NCBI RefSeq assembly: GCF_014529535.1
Contig: NW_023503376.1
Location: forward strand, 2,957,138-3,021,137
From: Bradysia coprophila
Taxonomy: Eukaryota > Arthropoda > Insecta > Diptera > Sciaridae
Reading direction: 5' to 3'
DNA length: 64,000 nt
Below, in pieces: positions 1 through 10,603 of the stretch (the first letter of the stretch is position 1; each line of letters starts with the position of its first letter). The position numbers were made by a program, and so were the translations under genes. Below the pieces are notes generated by a model. That model saw only the letters and a list, made by a program, of their open reading frames with translations. It was not told the DNA's origin and did not search any database.

Positions 1-485
1 AGAACCATTATGTTGTATGCTAAATGAATTCCAAATTCGCTAACATTTCTGCCGTAATTTGCATAAGAAACACTTAACGGTACATTTCCATTTATTGTTT
101 TAGAAATTTTAAGTTTCATAGGGAACTATAAAATATTTGCAAATATTGGGACATTTTCACGTAAAAGTTTCTTATGCGAATTATTTGTTGTCATTTTTCG
201 ACAAGTAGTTTTTTATGCGTTTTCGATCAGAACAAATTGGTCACTTACTTACTTATGCAATTTTTCTCGATTTTTTTTTGAAAGAAACAACCAGCCGAAA
301 AATAACCACAAATAATTCGCATAAGAAACACTTGTTTCTTATTCCCTTGACTGAAAGTCATGGGTCTTACGGATGATAAACACCCTAAAATGTTTGTCAC
401 ACAATGTTTACTACTATGATTGATAATGCATGAATGTATGACCAAAGACCTTAAATATAGAAAATGTTTGTCACACTTTGATGAT
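1..485. other. AT-rich intergenic DNA, no gene seen
   Basis: No reading frame here looks like a conserved protein. A short phrase (cgcataagaaacactt or close to it) recurs near 60, 170 and 318 in both orientations, which suggests decayed repeat DNA. The only longer frame, on the minus strand at 245-445, has low-complexity composition and I do not support it. Confidence 0.5.
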
Positions 486-1110
486 TCCTTGATAACACGA
501 TAACTTGACTAATTCTCAACGGATTTCCAAAAACTTTTTTTTAATCGACGGGGAATTGAATTCCTGAGGTTAAGTTCGAAGATGGGCTATGACGGTCGGG
601 TGATCTTAGAGATATTCCCAAAAGAATTTTTGTCTTGTCGGTTGATTCCACGATAACTCGAGTAGTGTTCGATGGATTTCGAAAAACTTTTTATTAATCG
701 ACAGCGAATTAAATTGATGAGGTTAAGTTCGAAGATGGGTCGTAACGGACGGGTGATCTTAGAGATATTCTCAAAAGAATTTTTGTCTTGTCGCTTGATT
801 CCACGATAACTCGAGTAGTTTTCGATGGATTTCCAAAATGTTTTTTTTTAATCGACAGCGAATTAAATTGCTGAGGTTAATTTCGAAGATAGGTCATAAC
901 GGACGGGTGATCTTAGAGATATTCACAAAAGATTTTTTGTCTCGTTCCTAGATAACACGATAACTTCACGTAATCCTCAACGGATTTCAAAATCTTTTTT
1001 ATTAGACGGGGAATTCCATTCCCGAGGATAAGTTCAAAGCTGGGCTATAACATAACGGTCGGGGGATCTGAGAGATATTCCCAAAAGAATTTTTGTATCG
1101 TCCCGTGATA
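486..1110. repeat. Tandem array, about 4 units of ~150 bp
   Basis: Four diverged head-to-tail units begin near 486, 640, 795 and 945. Each has the order 'acgataactcgagtag', 'atggatttccaaaa', a T-run with 'aatcgac', 'gaggttaagttcgaagatgg', 'ggacgggtgatcttagagat' and 'aaaagaatttttgtc'. The phrase 'gaggttaagttcgaagatgg' closely resembles 'gaggctaagttcgaagatgg' in the Helentron-like elements at 10604 and 27965, so the array is probably a distant relative of that family. Confidence 0.7.
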
Positions 1111-2777
1111 TTATCGTGTTTAAGTTGAGTAATTCTTAATGGTTTTCCACAAAAGAAAATTATAAATACTAAAAAAGAAATTTTTGGATGAAGTTCGTTA
1201 ATACTGGAATAATATTCTAGGATTTATTCCAAAAATTTTTTTGTGTAATATCTTGGTATCGATGATAAGAAAAAAATTAAAGTTTGGACGAGTGTGAACT
1301 TTGCGGCCAGAGCGAAGCGAGGGCCGTAATCACACGAGTTCATTTTTATTTAAGAGGTAAGCGAGAAATTCGCCCCTTTCCAGGGTCTGTTAGCAGACAA
1401 TAAAACTTAAGAGGCATCGGTGGTTAGCTAAAATTGTTGTATTAATCAATATAATGGAAAAACTCGCACACGTTCGGCTGGGTGTCTCTCACAGAGAGAC
1501 AGTTGGAAAAATTGTCATCAATAGTAATAAATTAGCATATAAGTTACCATTGCACTATAGCATACCAATAAAAGGTGTCAAAACATGGTCTCATTCTTCC
1601 ATGTTTTTATAAAAAATACTTTACCAGCTCTAAAAAAAGTGACGAAATTTTCATAAACTGCTTAGTTTTCTCATGGCTGGTCAAACTGCTATAACCAATA
1701 CCCTCTCTAGCAAACAAACTACTTTTATTAAGGTGGTAAAAGAATCAAGTAGCCTTTACATGTAAATTACAGCGTAGTTAGTCAAAATGTAGAATAGTGT
1801 TTGTAAAATACAAAGAAATAAAGAAATAAGGTGTGAATTTGACACAGAGAATTGAGAGTTTGGTTGCTAGAGAGAGTATTGCTTATTGCTACAACCTAAT
1901 CTGTTTTATGTTGAAAGCTAACAATTCGTGGTCGTTATTGCAGTCGTACATACTTGAAAAATGATTCTGGCGGAAAGATATCATCAAAAGACAGTATTTA
2001 AAAATCACCCAAATGTATACTTTTCAGCATAGCATCGATACCTCTTAAGTACTGAAAATACGTATGAGCCATTTTGAAGTACATGATATGAACGAAGTTT
2101 TTTATGTGGATTGAGAATCTGTGGTATTTAAGTAAAGGGAATAAGAATCTCTAAGCTAAACTTTGCTACTGGACGCATACCCTTGTACTTTTATATAACT
2201 TTTAGAGTGATTTTTTTGCTCGGATTACAAAAATCTTCTTGAGAAAATTAGTCAGTCAGTCAAGGGATCTGACCCATCCCAAAGATGGGGCCTAGTGTAA
2301 ATTACGGCAGATTTGTACGATAAAAAAAAAAACCAAAGTAATGGATGTTACACTGTAAAATTCGACCGACATAAATATGATAGCGAAAAACTGCGTCGAA
2401 GCTTTATTTTTTGTCGTATCACTTTGAAGCATCGTTGAAAAGTGGAATATTTCCTTAACAAATAGGAAGAAATGGAAAATATTTAAAATTTCAGTCTATG
2501 CTTACTTTTTAGCGATTGTAGAGTCGTACGTTCTACGGTCGAACTTAAGAATGTAGCGCCTATAATCATGGCGCGGAGCAAAGTATGAAAGAAACTATTA
2601 ATCGAAAACTGCAACTTGTATCCAGGCCCGGACATTAGAACATTTGCCTAGGACACAGCGATTTGGGATTTGGCGGTGCAAAATTTTAAAAGAAAAAAAA
2701 AATATTGTGGAAATATTTAGTTCAAATAAATTTTTTCGAGTTGAATGTAAAAATGTACAACTAATGAAATCGTAAAT
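1111..2777. other. Noncoding intergenic DNA
   Basis: AT-rich sequence without a supported gene. A short imperfect palindrome, 'gagcgaagcgagggccg', lies near 1311; similar 'gagcggagcgag' phrases occur at 4568 and 4634. These look like hairpin tips of old foldback repeats. Nothing else is recognisable. Confidence 0.45.
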
Positions 2778-2850
2778 TTCGTACCACGGACTAAAAGTCT
2801 TTTTTAGCGTGTGAGAGGTTTCCAAAAAGACTTTTAGTCCGTGGTACGAA
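2778..2850. repeat. Perfect 27-bp-arm hairpin
   Basis: The arm at 2778-2804 (starting ttcgtaccacggactaaaag) is the exact reverse complement of 2824-2850, with a 19-base loop. It is AT/GC mixed rather than simple sequence. It could be a tiny MITE remnant or a hairpin RNA precursor; the sequence does not decide. Confidence 0.75.
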
Positions 2851-2994
2851 TATGTTTCATATTGGACGGACAAAAAATGGGACGAAGTGGCACTTTTCGG
2901 GTCCTAGGTATGAAAAATTTATTTTAAAAATTTCGTTAATTTCGCTCGCTAGTGAAATTACATAATTTTTGATTAGGAGAGGGCTATCCGTTCA

Positions 2995-3712
2995 TATTTT
3001 TTTTCGATTTCCAATCGAAATTTTTCAACCGAGGTCTTTCTCTTATTTCTTTTCTATTTCCAAATTTTCCTACTGAGGCCATTCTCTCATTTTTTTCTTC
3101 AATTTCCTACTTAGGCCTTTCTCTAAATTTTTTCTTGGATTTCCTACTGAGGCCTTTCTCTCAATTTTTTCTTCGATTTCCTAATGAGGCCTTTCTGTTA
3201 ATATTTCTTTGATTTGCAATCGAAATTTTCCTAAAGTCGGAGCATTATAATTTGATCGATTCTTATCATATAATTCATTTTTAAATAATTGTAGCTTTCG
3301 AAGAAATCATTTCGAAAACATTACAGTATAAAAGCTTAGACACGTGCATTTGAACGGATTACCCGCAGTAATCTGAAATTTTTTCGAAATGATTTCTTAA
3401 AAAACTACAATTATTTATAAATGAATAGAATCGATCAAATTATAATGCTTCGACTTTACTGAGACCTTTCTCTCATTTTTTTCTTCAATTTCCTACTGAG
3501 GCCTTTCTGTTGATTTTTCTTCGATCTCCAATCAAAATTTTCCTACTGAGGCATTTCTGGAAAACAAACAGAAAGGCCTCAAAGGAAAAATTTCGATTGG
3601 GGAAACAAAGAAAAAATTGAGAGAAAGGCTTCAGCTAGAAAATTATGATTTGAAATTGAAGAAAAAAATTAACGGAAAGGCCTCAGTAGAAAAATTTCGA
3701 TAGGAAATTACA
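2995..3712. repeat. Foldback element with 'cctactgaggcctttctct' modules
   Basis: A module of about 40-50 bases containing 'cctactgaggcctttctct' and 'ttcttcgattt' is repeated several times on the plus strand from 3030 to 3560, then appears inverted ('aaaggcctcagtaga') from 3570 to 3710. Inside, 3236-3320 ('gcattataatttgatcgatt') pairs with 3365-3452 as a second inverted repeat. There is no coding capacity. It is a non-autonomous foldback element. Confidence 0.7.
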
Positions 3713-4973
3713 GATTTTGTCGATTTCGTCGAAACTTTGCCCGACTAAGGCAAACAAGTAATTTATTTGGAAAGGTTTTAGTAAATTTTAAAGGTTTCGG
3801 TTTCATTAAAACATTCAACTCCTGGCACAGCCAGATCGACAGCGAGAAACATACTAGATATCAAAATATGAATTGAAAGCATTTTTGCTCATTTTGTCTA
3901 GGATTCGGTTTGAACTAGCAACCTGTGTACAACTCTGCCGAGACGAGCAAAAATAAAATCATTTCAGATATTTATTTGTGTGTCACATTCTCACATTCAC
4001 ATGAAACTAAAACAGAACAGTTCACTATTTCGCTTGCATTGCTTATTACATTATAACAGGCACGCATGACTAATGTATTATCGTTATCACCATTTCATCG
4101 ACTGATCTCTCTTCATACACTTTGTTCCCCGTTTTCGTATTATAGTACGTACAAAGTCGGCATTAATTCAATGCCATCGGATAGTACAATTTACCCGACA
4201 GAATCAATGAAAGCACTGACTAAGTTAATCAATCAATGTACGCAACTTATGAACTCCTACGGTTACGGCGAGATTAATATAACGAAAATACTGCTGGGTA
4301 CACCTGCATGCCAGAACCTTTGGTCATGTACTCTAATTCGATGAAATGCATAGTTCTAAAGCATTCAGAAAGCTGGAAACTCCCAGAGCTGGATAATTTT
4401 AACTAGGCCCGAGAGAGACCATTTACGGTATCCAAATCTGATTTCCCAATTTTTCCCGGTACCCGCTGCAATTCGACCAAATTTGCCGGTAAAAATGTTG
4501 GGTTTTTCGGGTAAAGAATATTTGTTTTCAATCTCTCTGTTTTTTCAAATATCATCAGAAAGGCGGGAGCGGAGCGAGCAAAAAATTTTGTGAAGCCTTA
4601 CGGATGAATAAAAATATCAAGCAAAACATCGTGAGCGGAGCGAGTGAAATAAATTGACTAGTAAATGTCCGGACATTTGAATTCTGTTCCTTTGAAATAA
4701 CACGGGTACAGAGGAGGAACTAGGCTCTTTTCTGGTCATTTCCCAATTTCTAATAATTTTTTCGAATTTATTTTCTCCTTTTCATTATTTCTTCCCACTG
4801 TGCCTGGTATCCTGGACGCCCATTACTTGCACACGCACGATTTTAGAGTTTTTGTTAAAGTTCATCCGATCGAAGACGTACCTCACGTTAAGGCTGATAC
4901 AAGAAGACGCAGCATCTAGAGTTTGACTTTAGAATTTTAATGATTTCATAGTTTACAAGTAACGAAAATTTGG
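3713..4973. other. Intergenic DNA downstream of the LanC-like gene
   Basis: The stretch holds one unsupported small frame (4066-4344) and otherwise noncoding sequence. A minus-strand tRNA B-box-like phrase (GTTCAAACC) near 3905 has no matching A-box at proper spacing. An ATTAAA on the minus strand near 4938 lies just past the LanC-like stop codon and is a candidate poly(A) signal for it. Confidence 0.4.
4066..4344 (+). CDS. Unrecognised 92-aa open frame
   Basis: An open frame of 92 codons from an ATG with mixed, protein-like composition in its second half (residues ~30-92) but a hydrophobic, serine-rich start. I recognise no family. It stands alone between repeats, with no visible splice partner. 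It may be an exon fragment of a decayed gene or transposon, or chance. No function is proposed. Confidence 0.2.
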   Translation: MTNVLSLSPFHRLISLHTLCSPFSYYSTYKVGINSMPSDSTIYPTESMKALTKLINQCTQLMNSYGYGEINITKILLGTPACQNLWSCTLIR

Positions 4974-6438
4974 CTAAAATACATCCATGAACGGAAAACA
5001 AGATCTTTGTGGTTCCAACAGATCAATCAAAAAACAAACCGTACCGGCTAGTCCTTCGTACAAACTAAATGGACAGTCAGGTGTACGGGATCGTTGCAGA
5101 AATTCGGAACTCTTCAGAAATTCAGCGAACTTCGTTGCACGATGCATGTACTTGACTTCTCCCGTTAGTCGGTACATAATCAAAAAAACATATCCATTGC
5201 CGGCCACACCATGACATATGCCAGGTCCTTTCCGTAGTAGCCCGTAGTGCCATATCAAATCGGCTGCTCTTCGACACGAATGCAGATACTTTTCCTCCCT
5301 GAACACTAAGTACGCCTTGATCAGCAAGTAAACAGCTCCGGGTGCACCATGACACCAATGAATTAGGGGATTGTCATTCGGATAACTTAGGTCTTCCATT
5401 GCACAGGGAAAGTTTCCGTCATGATCTTGAAGTGCTGCAAAAAGATTGGAATCGGTTGTGCGACGCCTGAACTCATTTACTGAACTTACCGACGAATCCG
5501 TCAATTGAATTCTTGATGTCAAGCAGTTTCGTTTTGGATATGTTTGTAAAGTTGGGGGCATCTCCATTTCGCTTGAACCACGGTGATTCCAGCATCATAT
5601 GAAGAATAGAACAAAGACCATGCGCAGCTCCCAAATATTCCGTTCCGTGATAATGATACATCAGTGGGAAGGGTGATCCTTTATCGGCTGAATATTGTCT
5701 TCCACTATTGATCATCACTTGACAGAGTTCGCTGATTCGATTGTCCTCAAACGGTTGTGGCATCAATTGCTTATTCAGCCAATAAATTCCACTGAGATAG
5801 CCGGCTCGGCCAACTAAACAATATTGTTGTCGGTGATAGAACGACGAAATGTTAAATGAAAAAAAGTGTTTTACCCAACACCTCATCGCTGCCATATCGA
5901 CTGAAATGCATCGGCTTACACGCTTCGTATCCCGTTTCGAACGCTTCCAAGTCTTTCTTCATTTCATCCAAATTGTTTGCAGTCGATGAAATTACTGCGG
6001 CTACGCAATAAATGCCAGCATTTCCACACAGAAACGAACAACGTTCGTCTCGCGACCTTGACTGGGTGTATTGCTTTGCTTTGCTTTTAGCATCATTTAT
6101 ATACAATTGAGCATTTACAAGCGGTTGCAACTCCTTAAAATCATGTTGGGATTGATGCAGTCTCAGAAACATGTACGCGATGCCTAGCGAGAACAAAATC
6201 CTGGGCCCATTGTAAACAGACACTTTTTCCACTAATTTCGATTGCGCACATCAAACTTACCAGCATTTCCTACGTACAAATCGCCTCGTTTATCCGCATT
6301 TCTCTGTGCCTTGGCTGGATTTGTGTGCAGTAAAATTGTTGCCACATATTCGTTTATCAAATTGCGAACGAAACTACCGTCCACAGAAACTGCACCGCCG
6401 CGGTAATCCTCATACGGATTGTGAAAACAACGATCCAT
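4974..6438 (-). CDS. LANCL: LanC-like protein (lanthionine synthetase C-like family), complete
   Basis: Four exons join in phase: 6438-6261, 6183-5875, 5813-5490 and 5434-4974, giving about 423 residues, near the usual 400-420 for eukaryotic LANCL proteins. The start MDRCFHNPYEDY resembles animal LANCL N-termini. Family landmarks appear in order: YVGNAGIAYMFLRL, CGNAGIY, LVGRAGYLSG, HWCHGAPG, GICHGVAGNGYVFL and SLYEGLAGTVCFL near the C-terminus. The Cys of WCHG and the Cys-His of ICHG are the three zinc ligands of the LanC fold, and all are present. Vertebrate LANCLs add glutathione to dehydroamino acids in damaged phosphoproteins; a similar cytosolic role is inferred here. The closest fly relative is annotated LanC-like 3, but I cannot separate subfamilies safely. 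The gene is head-to-head with ELAC2, 300 bp apart. Confidence 0.92.
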
Positions 6439-6490
6439 CGCAAATAATCAACCGGTTAAATCGTTAAAATATTTATTTAGACTTTCATGC

Positions 6491-6712
6491 TCACAATTTC
6501 GCACAATCTCTGTTTATATTCATGCCACACAGGGTGCATGCGATGCAACAATATGATGCAATTAATACCCATACAATCAAACATACAGTGACAGTGAAAA
6601 TTGAACGCAGTTTGACAGAAAACATATGTTTTTGTGTATAACATTCTGATGACAGATCAGAAGACAGTTCTTCTTCAAACACGTTTACGCCGTAAATTTC
6701 ATCATCCAACAA
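6491..6712 (-). CDS. Candidate 73-aa single-pass membrane microprotein
   Basis: This intact ATG-to-stop frame lies in the 300-bp gap between the divergent LanC-like and ELAC2 starts. Residues 1-26 are acidic (EEELSSDLSSE), 27-37 basic, and 38-62 form one hydrophobic segment (IFTVTVCLIVWVLIASYCC) followed by a short Cys-rich tail. The layout of an acidic head, basic stop and helix is typical of small membrane proteins. Its ATG is only 26 bp from the ELAC2 ATG on the other strand, and its stop is 52 bp upstream of the LanC-like ATG, so it could be a separate gene, an upstream cistron of the LanC-like transcript, or chance in a promoter region. I recognise no family. Confidence 0.4.
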   Translation of the reverse strand: MLDDEIYGVNVFEEELSSDLSSECYTQKHMFSVKLRSIFTVTVCLIVWVLIASYCCIACTLCGMNINRDCAKL

Positions 6713-6738
6713 AACATTGAAAAACTACTTGCAAGTCA

Positions 6739-9700
6739 ATGAAGTGTGCTCGAACCGCCACAGCACTCATACGTCATTCAGTTAGTTGCCGATGTTCCTT
6801 CAGTACAAAATCCATACGACCCATTGACCTGCAAAAACTTCTCCTGACAATGCCGCGAGAACCAAAACACATTGCGGAGGCTCAAAAGCAACGTCTTAAA
6901 ATCAAACAAAAATCGCAAAATTATGTTCCCGGTACGGTGAACGTTCAAGTGTTAGGATCGGGTGCGCCTGGTTCTCCGGCCTCTATCTATTTGTTCACAG
7001 ATCAGTGGAGGTTTGTGCGGAGATTCTCCTTCAAAACCTCAGTTGTTTGTAGTAAATCTGTGAAAACGGTTCCGTAGATACTTGTTCAACTGTGGCGAAG
7101 GCACTCAGCGACTGGCTCACGAACACAAAACCAAGTTGTCACGGCTGGAGCATATTTTTATGACTCGATCGAGTTGGGAGAGAACCGGTGGTCTACCTGG
7201 ATTGAGCCTGACACTTCAAGACACCGGTGTACCAAATCTAACTCTTCACGGTCCGGATGGTTTGGTGAGTGCTGAACGTTTTTTTTGTATCGGTTATCGT
7301 GAGACTGATTTTATTCACCGCAGGGAGACCTATTTTCTGCGATGAAACGCTTTGTAATTCTGAAAGATTTAAAAGTGGAAGCACCGACGTGTGAGGATGG
7401 TCCGATTTACGAAGATCAGGTGTTGACGGTAAAAGGAATTTCGTTCGAAAAGTAGGAGTTTTGTGCTGACCGAACTTTGAGCAATCGAAATAAATTTCCA
7501 ATTTTTAAACTCTCCAAGGAATGTGACTGACACAAGTGCGGACAACGAACAGCAAAACATTTCGCCATCGGTTGTGGACGACACAAACTATTATTCTCTA
7601 GAAAATGACAACGCCACCGGCGAAGTTTCAAATTCCTCATCACCACTTACAGTAGAATTGGAGAGAAAATGTCGTTGTGCCTCAACTGTTATGTCATTCA
7701 TTTGCCGCCTAAAGGTAATTCTTGGTTGCTGTAGAATCGCATACATCGATTGCTTTAACGAGATCTGATTTTTATTGGAAAGCCTCGAGCTGGCAGGCTG
7801 GACTTGGAGAAATGCGTTGATAGAGGAGTCCCACCTGGTCCGCTATTAGGACAATTGAAAAATGGTTGCAGCGTAACGCTACCCAATGGAACAACCGTGC
7901 ATTCGAAAGACGTTTGTTCAGCTGATGATCCAGGACCAACTTTCATAGTTGTTGACATACCGTCGGCAGAGTTTTTGGATAGTTTTAAGGAAAAGGAAGA
8001 ACAGTTCTTGTTGCATCAAAGTGCATCAGCTTGCGAAGACCAAATTGCCAGTTTAGTGATTCATTTTTCACCTCAGCACGTCATAGACGAACCAGTCTAC
8101 CAGGATTTTATGAAAAGGTTTGCCAAGAGCACGAAACATTTAGTGTTGAACGAGACAAACAGGTACGTCATGACTTATGACAGAACCCAGCAGAGCCTAA
8201 TATTTGGGAATCGTTTTTGAGAATTTTTGGGAATTTTGGGAATTTTTGGGAATCTTTGGGAATTTTTGGGAATTTTGGGAATTTTCGGGAATTTTGGGAA
8301 TTTAGGGAATTTTTGGGAATTTTTGAGAATTTTAGGGAATTTTTGGGAATTTTAGGGAATTTTTGGGAATTTTTGAGAATTTTTGGGAATTTAGGGAATT
8401 TTTGGGAATTTTTGGGAATTTTCGGAAATTTAGGGAATTTTTGGGAATTTTAGGGAATTTTTGGGAATTTTGGGAATTTTCGGGAATTTAGGGAATTTTT
8501 GGGAATTTTTGAGAATTTTAGGGAATTTTTGGGAATTTTGGGAATTCTCTGGAACCCAGGGAGTACAGGAACTAATCAACGATTTTGTAAAGATTTTCAG
8601 GTTACGTGTCGTCTCACCGCATTCAGATTCAATTGAACCAGTTGAACGAGAACGTCTTTCCAATCCTGGCGTAAGTGTCAAGACTACCAAAATGTCTGCG
8701 AATTATCCTAAAATCTCCAATCTTAACAGGGAATACCGAATGGATACCGAATGCCACAACAATGCCGTCAGTCACAAAAAATTCAAATCCGACGAATCAA
8801 TAGTCACAAACGGCGTTACAGACGCATCGCCGGATGTAACAGAACCGCAATGTGAACCGGCAATCACATCAACATATTACCATATGCGACCGTACACTGG
8901 ATTCGATCGTAGCAATGAACAGACTGTGTGCCGGGATGAGTATATCAACGAATCTGCGGCGATTCCTGGCTTCATCGATTCGTTGAATGAGTTGAAACAA
9001 CAACTTCGTCAGAGCTATGCAAACGAGAAGATTTCGCGGGCCGACGAATATCCAAAGATTTTGTTTCTTGGCACCGGGTCCTGCATTCCGAATAAAGTGA
9101 GAAATGTCAGCGCTATTCTCGTGCACACAACGTGAGTTACTTTACGTTTATTGGTGGCGTTTTGTTGCTGACACAATGGAGTTAATTTTTCAGGCCGACG
9201 TCAAGCATCTTGTTGGATTGCGGCGAGGGAACATGCGGGCAGATTATTCGTTTTTATGGACCGGAAAAAGCGAGGGAGATTCTGAGAAATCTGAAAGCCA
9301 TTTATATTTCGCATTTACACGCGGATCACCACTTAGGTTTGATTGGAATATTGGAAGAACGTCGACGCTTGGATACATCACCAATAATGCTGCTAGCTCC
9401 CATTCAAATTTCGTCATTCCTGGACTTTTATGACAAAAGGATTGATTCGATACGCAACGAATACGTCCTGGTCCCGAATGGTGATTTGGTAAGACACATA
9501 CCACTGTGAATACCTTTCGCTCACCCAAATTCTCTTTCATTTAACATGCAGCTCGACCAGCCCTTGAGCGACGAACGTACCGCAGAAATCGGCCTAAACT
9601 ATATAGAAACCTGTCTCGTACGGCACTGTCCGCATGCATTCGGAATAGCATTCGAAATAAACGCTGACGAGCCATTCAAACTGACGTACAGCGGAGACAC

Positions 9701-10097
9701 AATCCCTTGCCAGGAACTCGTACGACTCGGCCAAAATTCCACTTTACTCATTCACGAGGCAACGATGGAAGACGAATTGTTGGAACAGGCTCAGCATAAA
9801 ATGCACAGTACAGTGTCGCAGGCAATCGAGCAGGGAGTGAAAATGAGTGCCAAGTACACGTTGCTGACGCACTTCAGTCAGCGGTATGCAAAGATACCGA
9901 GACTGGAAGGCGACATGAGCACAAATGTGGGCGTTGCATTCGATAACATGGAGGTGACCGGGGTGGATCTGAAATATTTGCACGTAATGTTTCCAACGTT
10001 GAAAGTGTTGTTCACCGAGCATTGCGAATTTATGGAAAACAAAGCTATGAAACGAATGCGTAAGGAACAAAGGGCCGCATTGGCTGGTAAAGTTTGA
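6739..10097 (+). CDS. ELAC2: tRNase Z, long form (ELAC2/RNase Z), complete
   Basis: This enzyme removes 3' trailers from pre-tRNAs in nucleus and mitochondria. Nine exons join in phase: 6739-7010, 7078-7264, 7324-7451, 7519-7714, 7783-8162, 8593-8670, 8730-9131, 9194-9488 and 9552-10097, giving 827 residues (human ELAC2 has 826). The N-terminal half is the degenerate metallo-beta-lactamase copy (NCGEGTQR; FMTRSSWERTGG replaces the metal motif). The C-terminal half is catalytic: LLDCGEGT ~554-561, SHLHADHH ~587-594, VRHCPHAFG ~669-677, SGDT ~693-696, HEAT ~714-717 and HFSQRY ~753-758. The first ATG gives an Arg/Ser-rich mitochondrial-type leader; a second in-frame ATG at 6850 (MPREPKHIAEAQ) would start a basic, presequence-free form. 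The intron 5 acceptor is at 8592, chosen because it alone keeps HRIQIQLNQLNENVFPIL in frame. Confidence 0.95.
8218..8555. repeat. Minisatellite (ttttgggaattttaggga type) inside ELAC2 intron 5
   Basis: About 340 bases consist almost only of 'gggaattttt' and 'gggaatttta/g' blocks of 9-11 bases with a loose higher period. It fills most of the 430-bp intron 5. The stop-free frames through it are a by-product of the repeat and are not genes. If the intron were kept, translation would stop at 8220, before the array. Confidence 0.9.
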
Positions 10098-10125
10098 TTG
10101 TTACTGTTGAAAGTATGGAAAGGAG

Positions 10126-10131
10126 AATAAA
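10126..10131 (+). terminator. Poly(A) signal of ELAC2
   Basis: AATAAA lies 28 bases after the ELAC2 stop codon. The same hexamer is kept in the duplicated block near 14200. Confidence 0.6.
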
Positions 10132-10324
10132 GTTGCTGAAACTTAAAAAAAAAACTGAATCCGTTTATGGAGAAGTCGCTGCGACCGAAATTAATGTTAG
10201 AAAATGCGACAAAAAATACTTTTTCCAACTTAATGAAATGCATTCGGCGACCACCAAAAAAAGGGAAAACTTTAACTCTCGTACAATCGAATTGGTAACA
10301 TAGACGAACAGCTCAGCGAGCCTC

Positions 10325-10475
10325 TTACACTTGCTTGTGGAATTTCTTGGACGAGTCTTTAGCCATATCGAGTAGCGTCTGTGCCGGCTGGAACGGAGCT
10401 CCATATAGATCAGCGTACGATTTCATTTTGTCCACTAATTTTGCTGCCGACCCATCGGAATGGACCGCCAGTAAA
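10325..10475 (-). pseudogene. HADHA: Broken duplicate of the last HADHA exon
   Basis: The copy retains the splice acceptor and the C-terminal coding sequence including the stop (..[10 protein letters not shown]), but lacks 11 bases that the intact exon has between the WVDQY and SAAKLVDKM codons. The loss shifts the frame, so the acceptor no longer reads into the normal C-terminus. It has also lost the minus-strand AATAAA present beside the intact copy. The start of the HADHA gene is on the far side of 3.5 kb of repeats, so this copy is a relic. Confidence 0.88.
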
Positions 10476-10603
10476 CTGGGAAAAGAAAATATTTCGATTA
10501 AAATCATCAGTCGATAGAATTAGGTTGGTCGTTTATGAGACTGGGTGTCGGTTTCATGATCCTTCTCGTCCTATTAGGGCTGCATCGCACGGGCTGCATT
10601 TTT

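Larger units (their letters stand above)
10072..10576. repeat. Direct duplication, copy 1 (ELAC2 end plus HADHA last-exon copy)
   Basis: The block matches 14142-14663 almost base for base, apart from an 11-base gap inside the HADHA exon copy, a 7-base gap with local change near 10167, and scattered substitutions. It begins in the last ELAC2 codons and ends inside HADHA intron 10. In this copy the ELAC2 part is the functional one and the HADHA part is broken. Confidence 0.9.

Noticed and set aside
3880..3935. tRNA or SINE on the minus strand (GTTCAAACC B-box-like)
   Set aside because: No A-box at correct distance and no cloverleaf; not supported.
8218..8555. Cluster of Rel/kappaB-like sites (GGGAATTTTC)
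   Set aside because: Matches follow from the minisatellite composition; no independent evidence of regulation.
8217..8690. Open frames on both strands through the ELAC2 intron repeat (NFWEFLGIFGN-type protein)
   Set aside because: They come from a short stop-free repeat within an intron; flanking exons join correctly without it.
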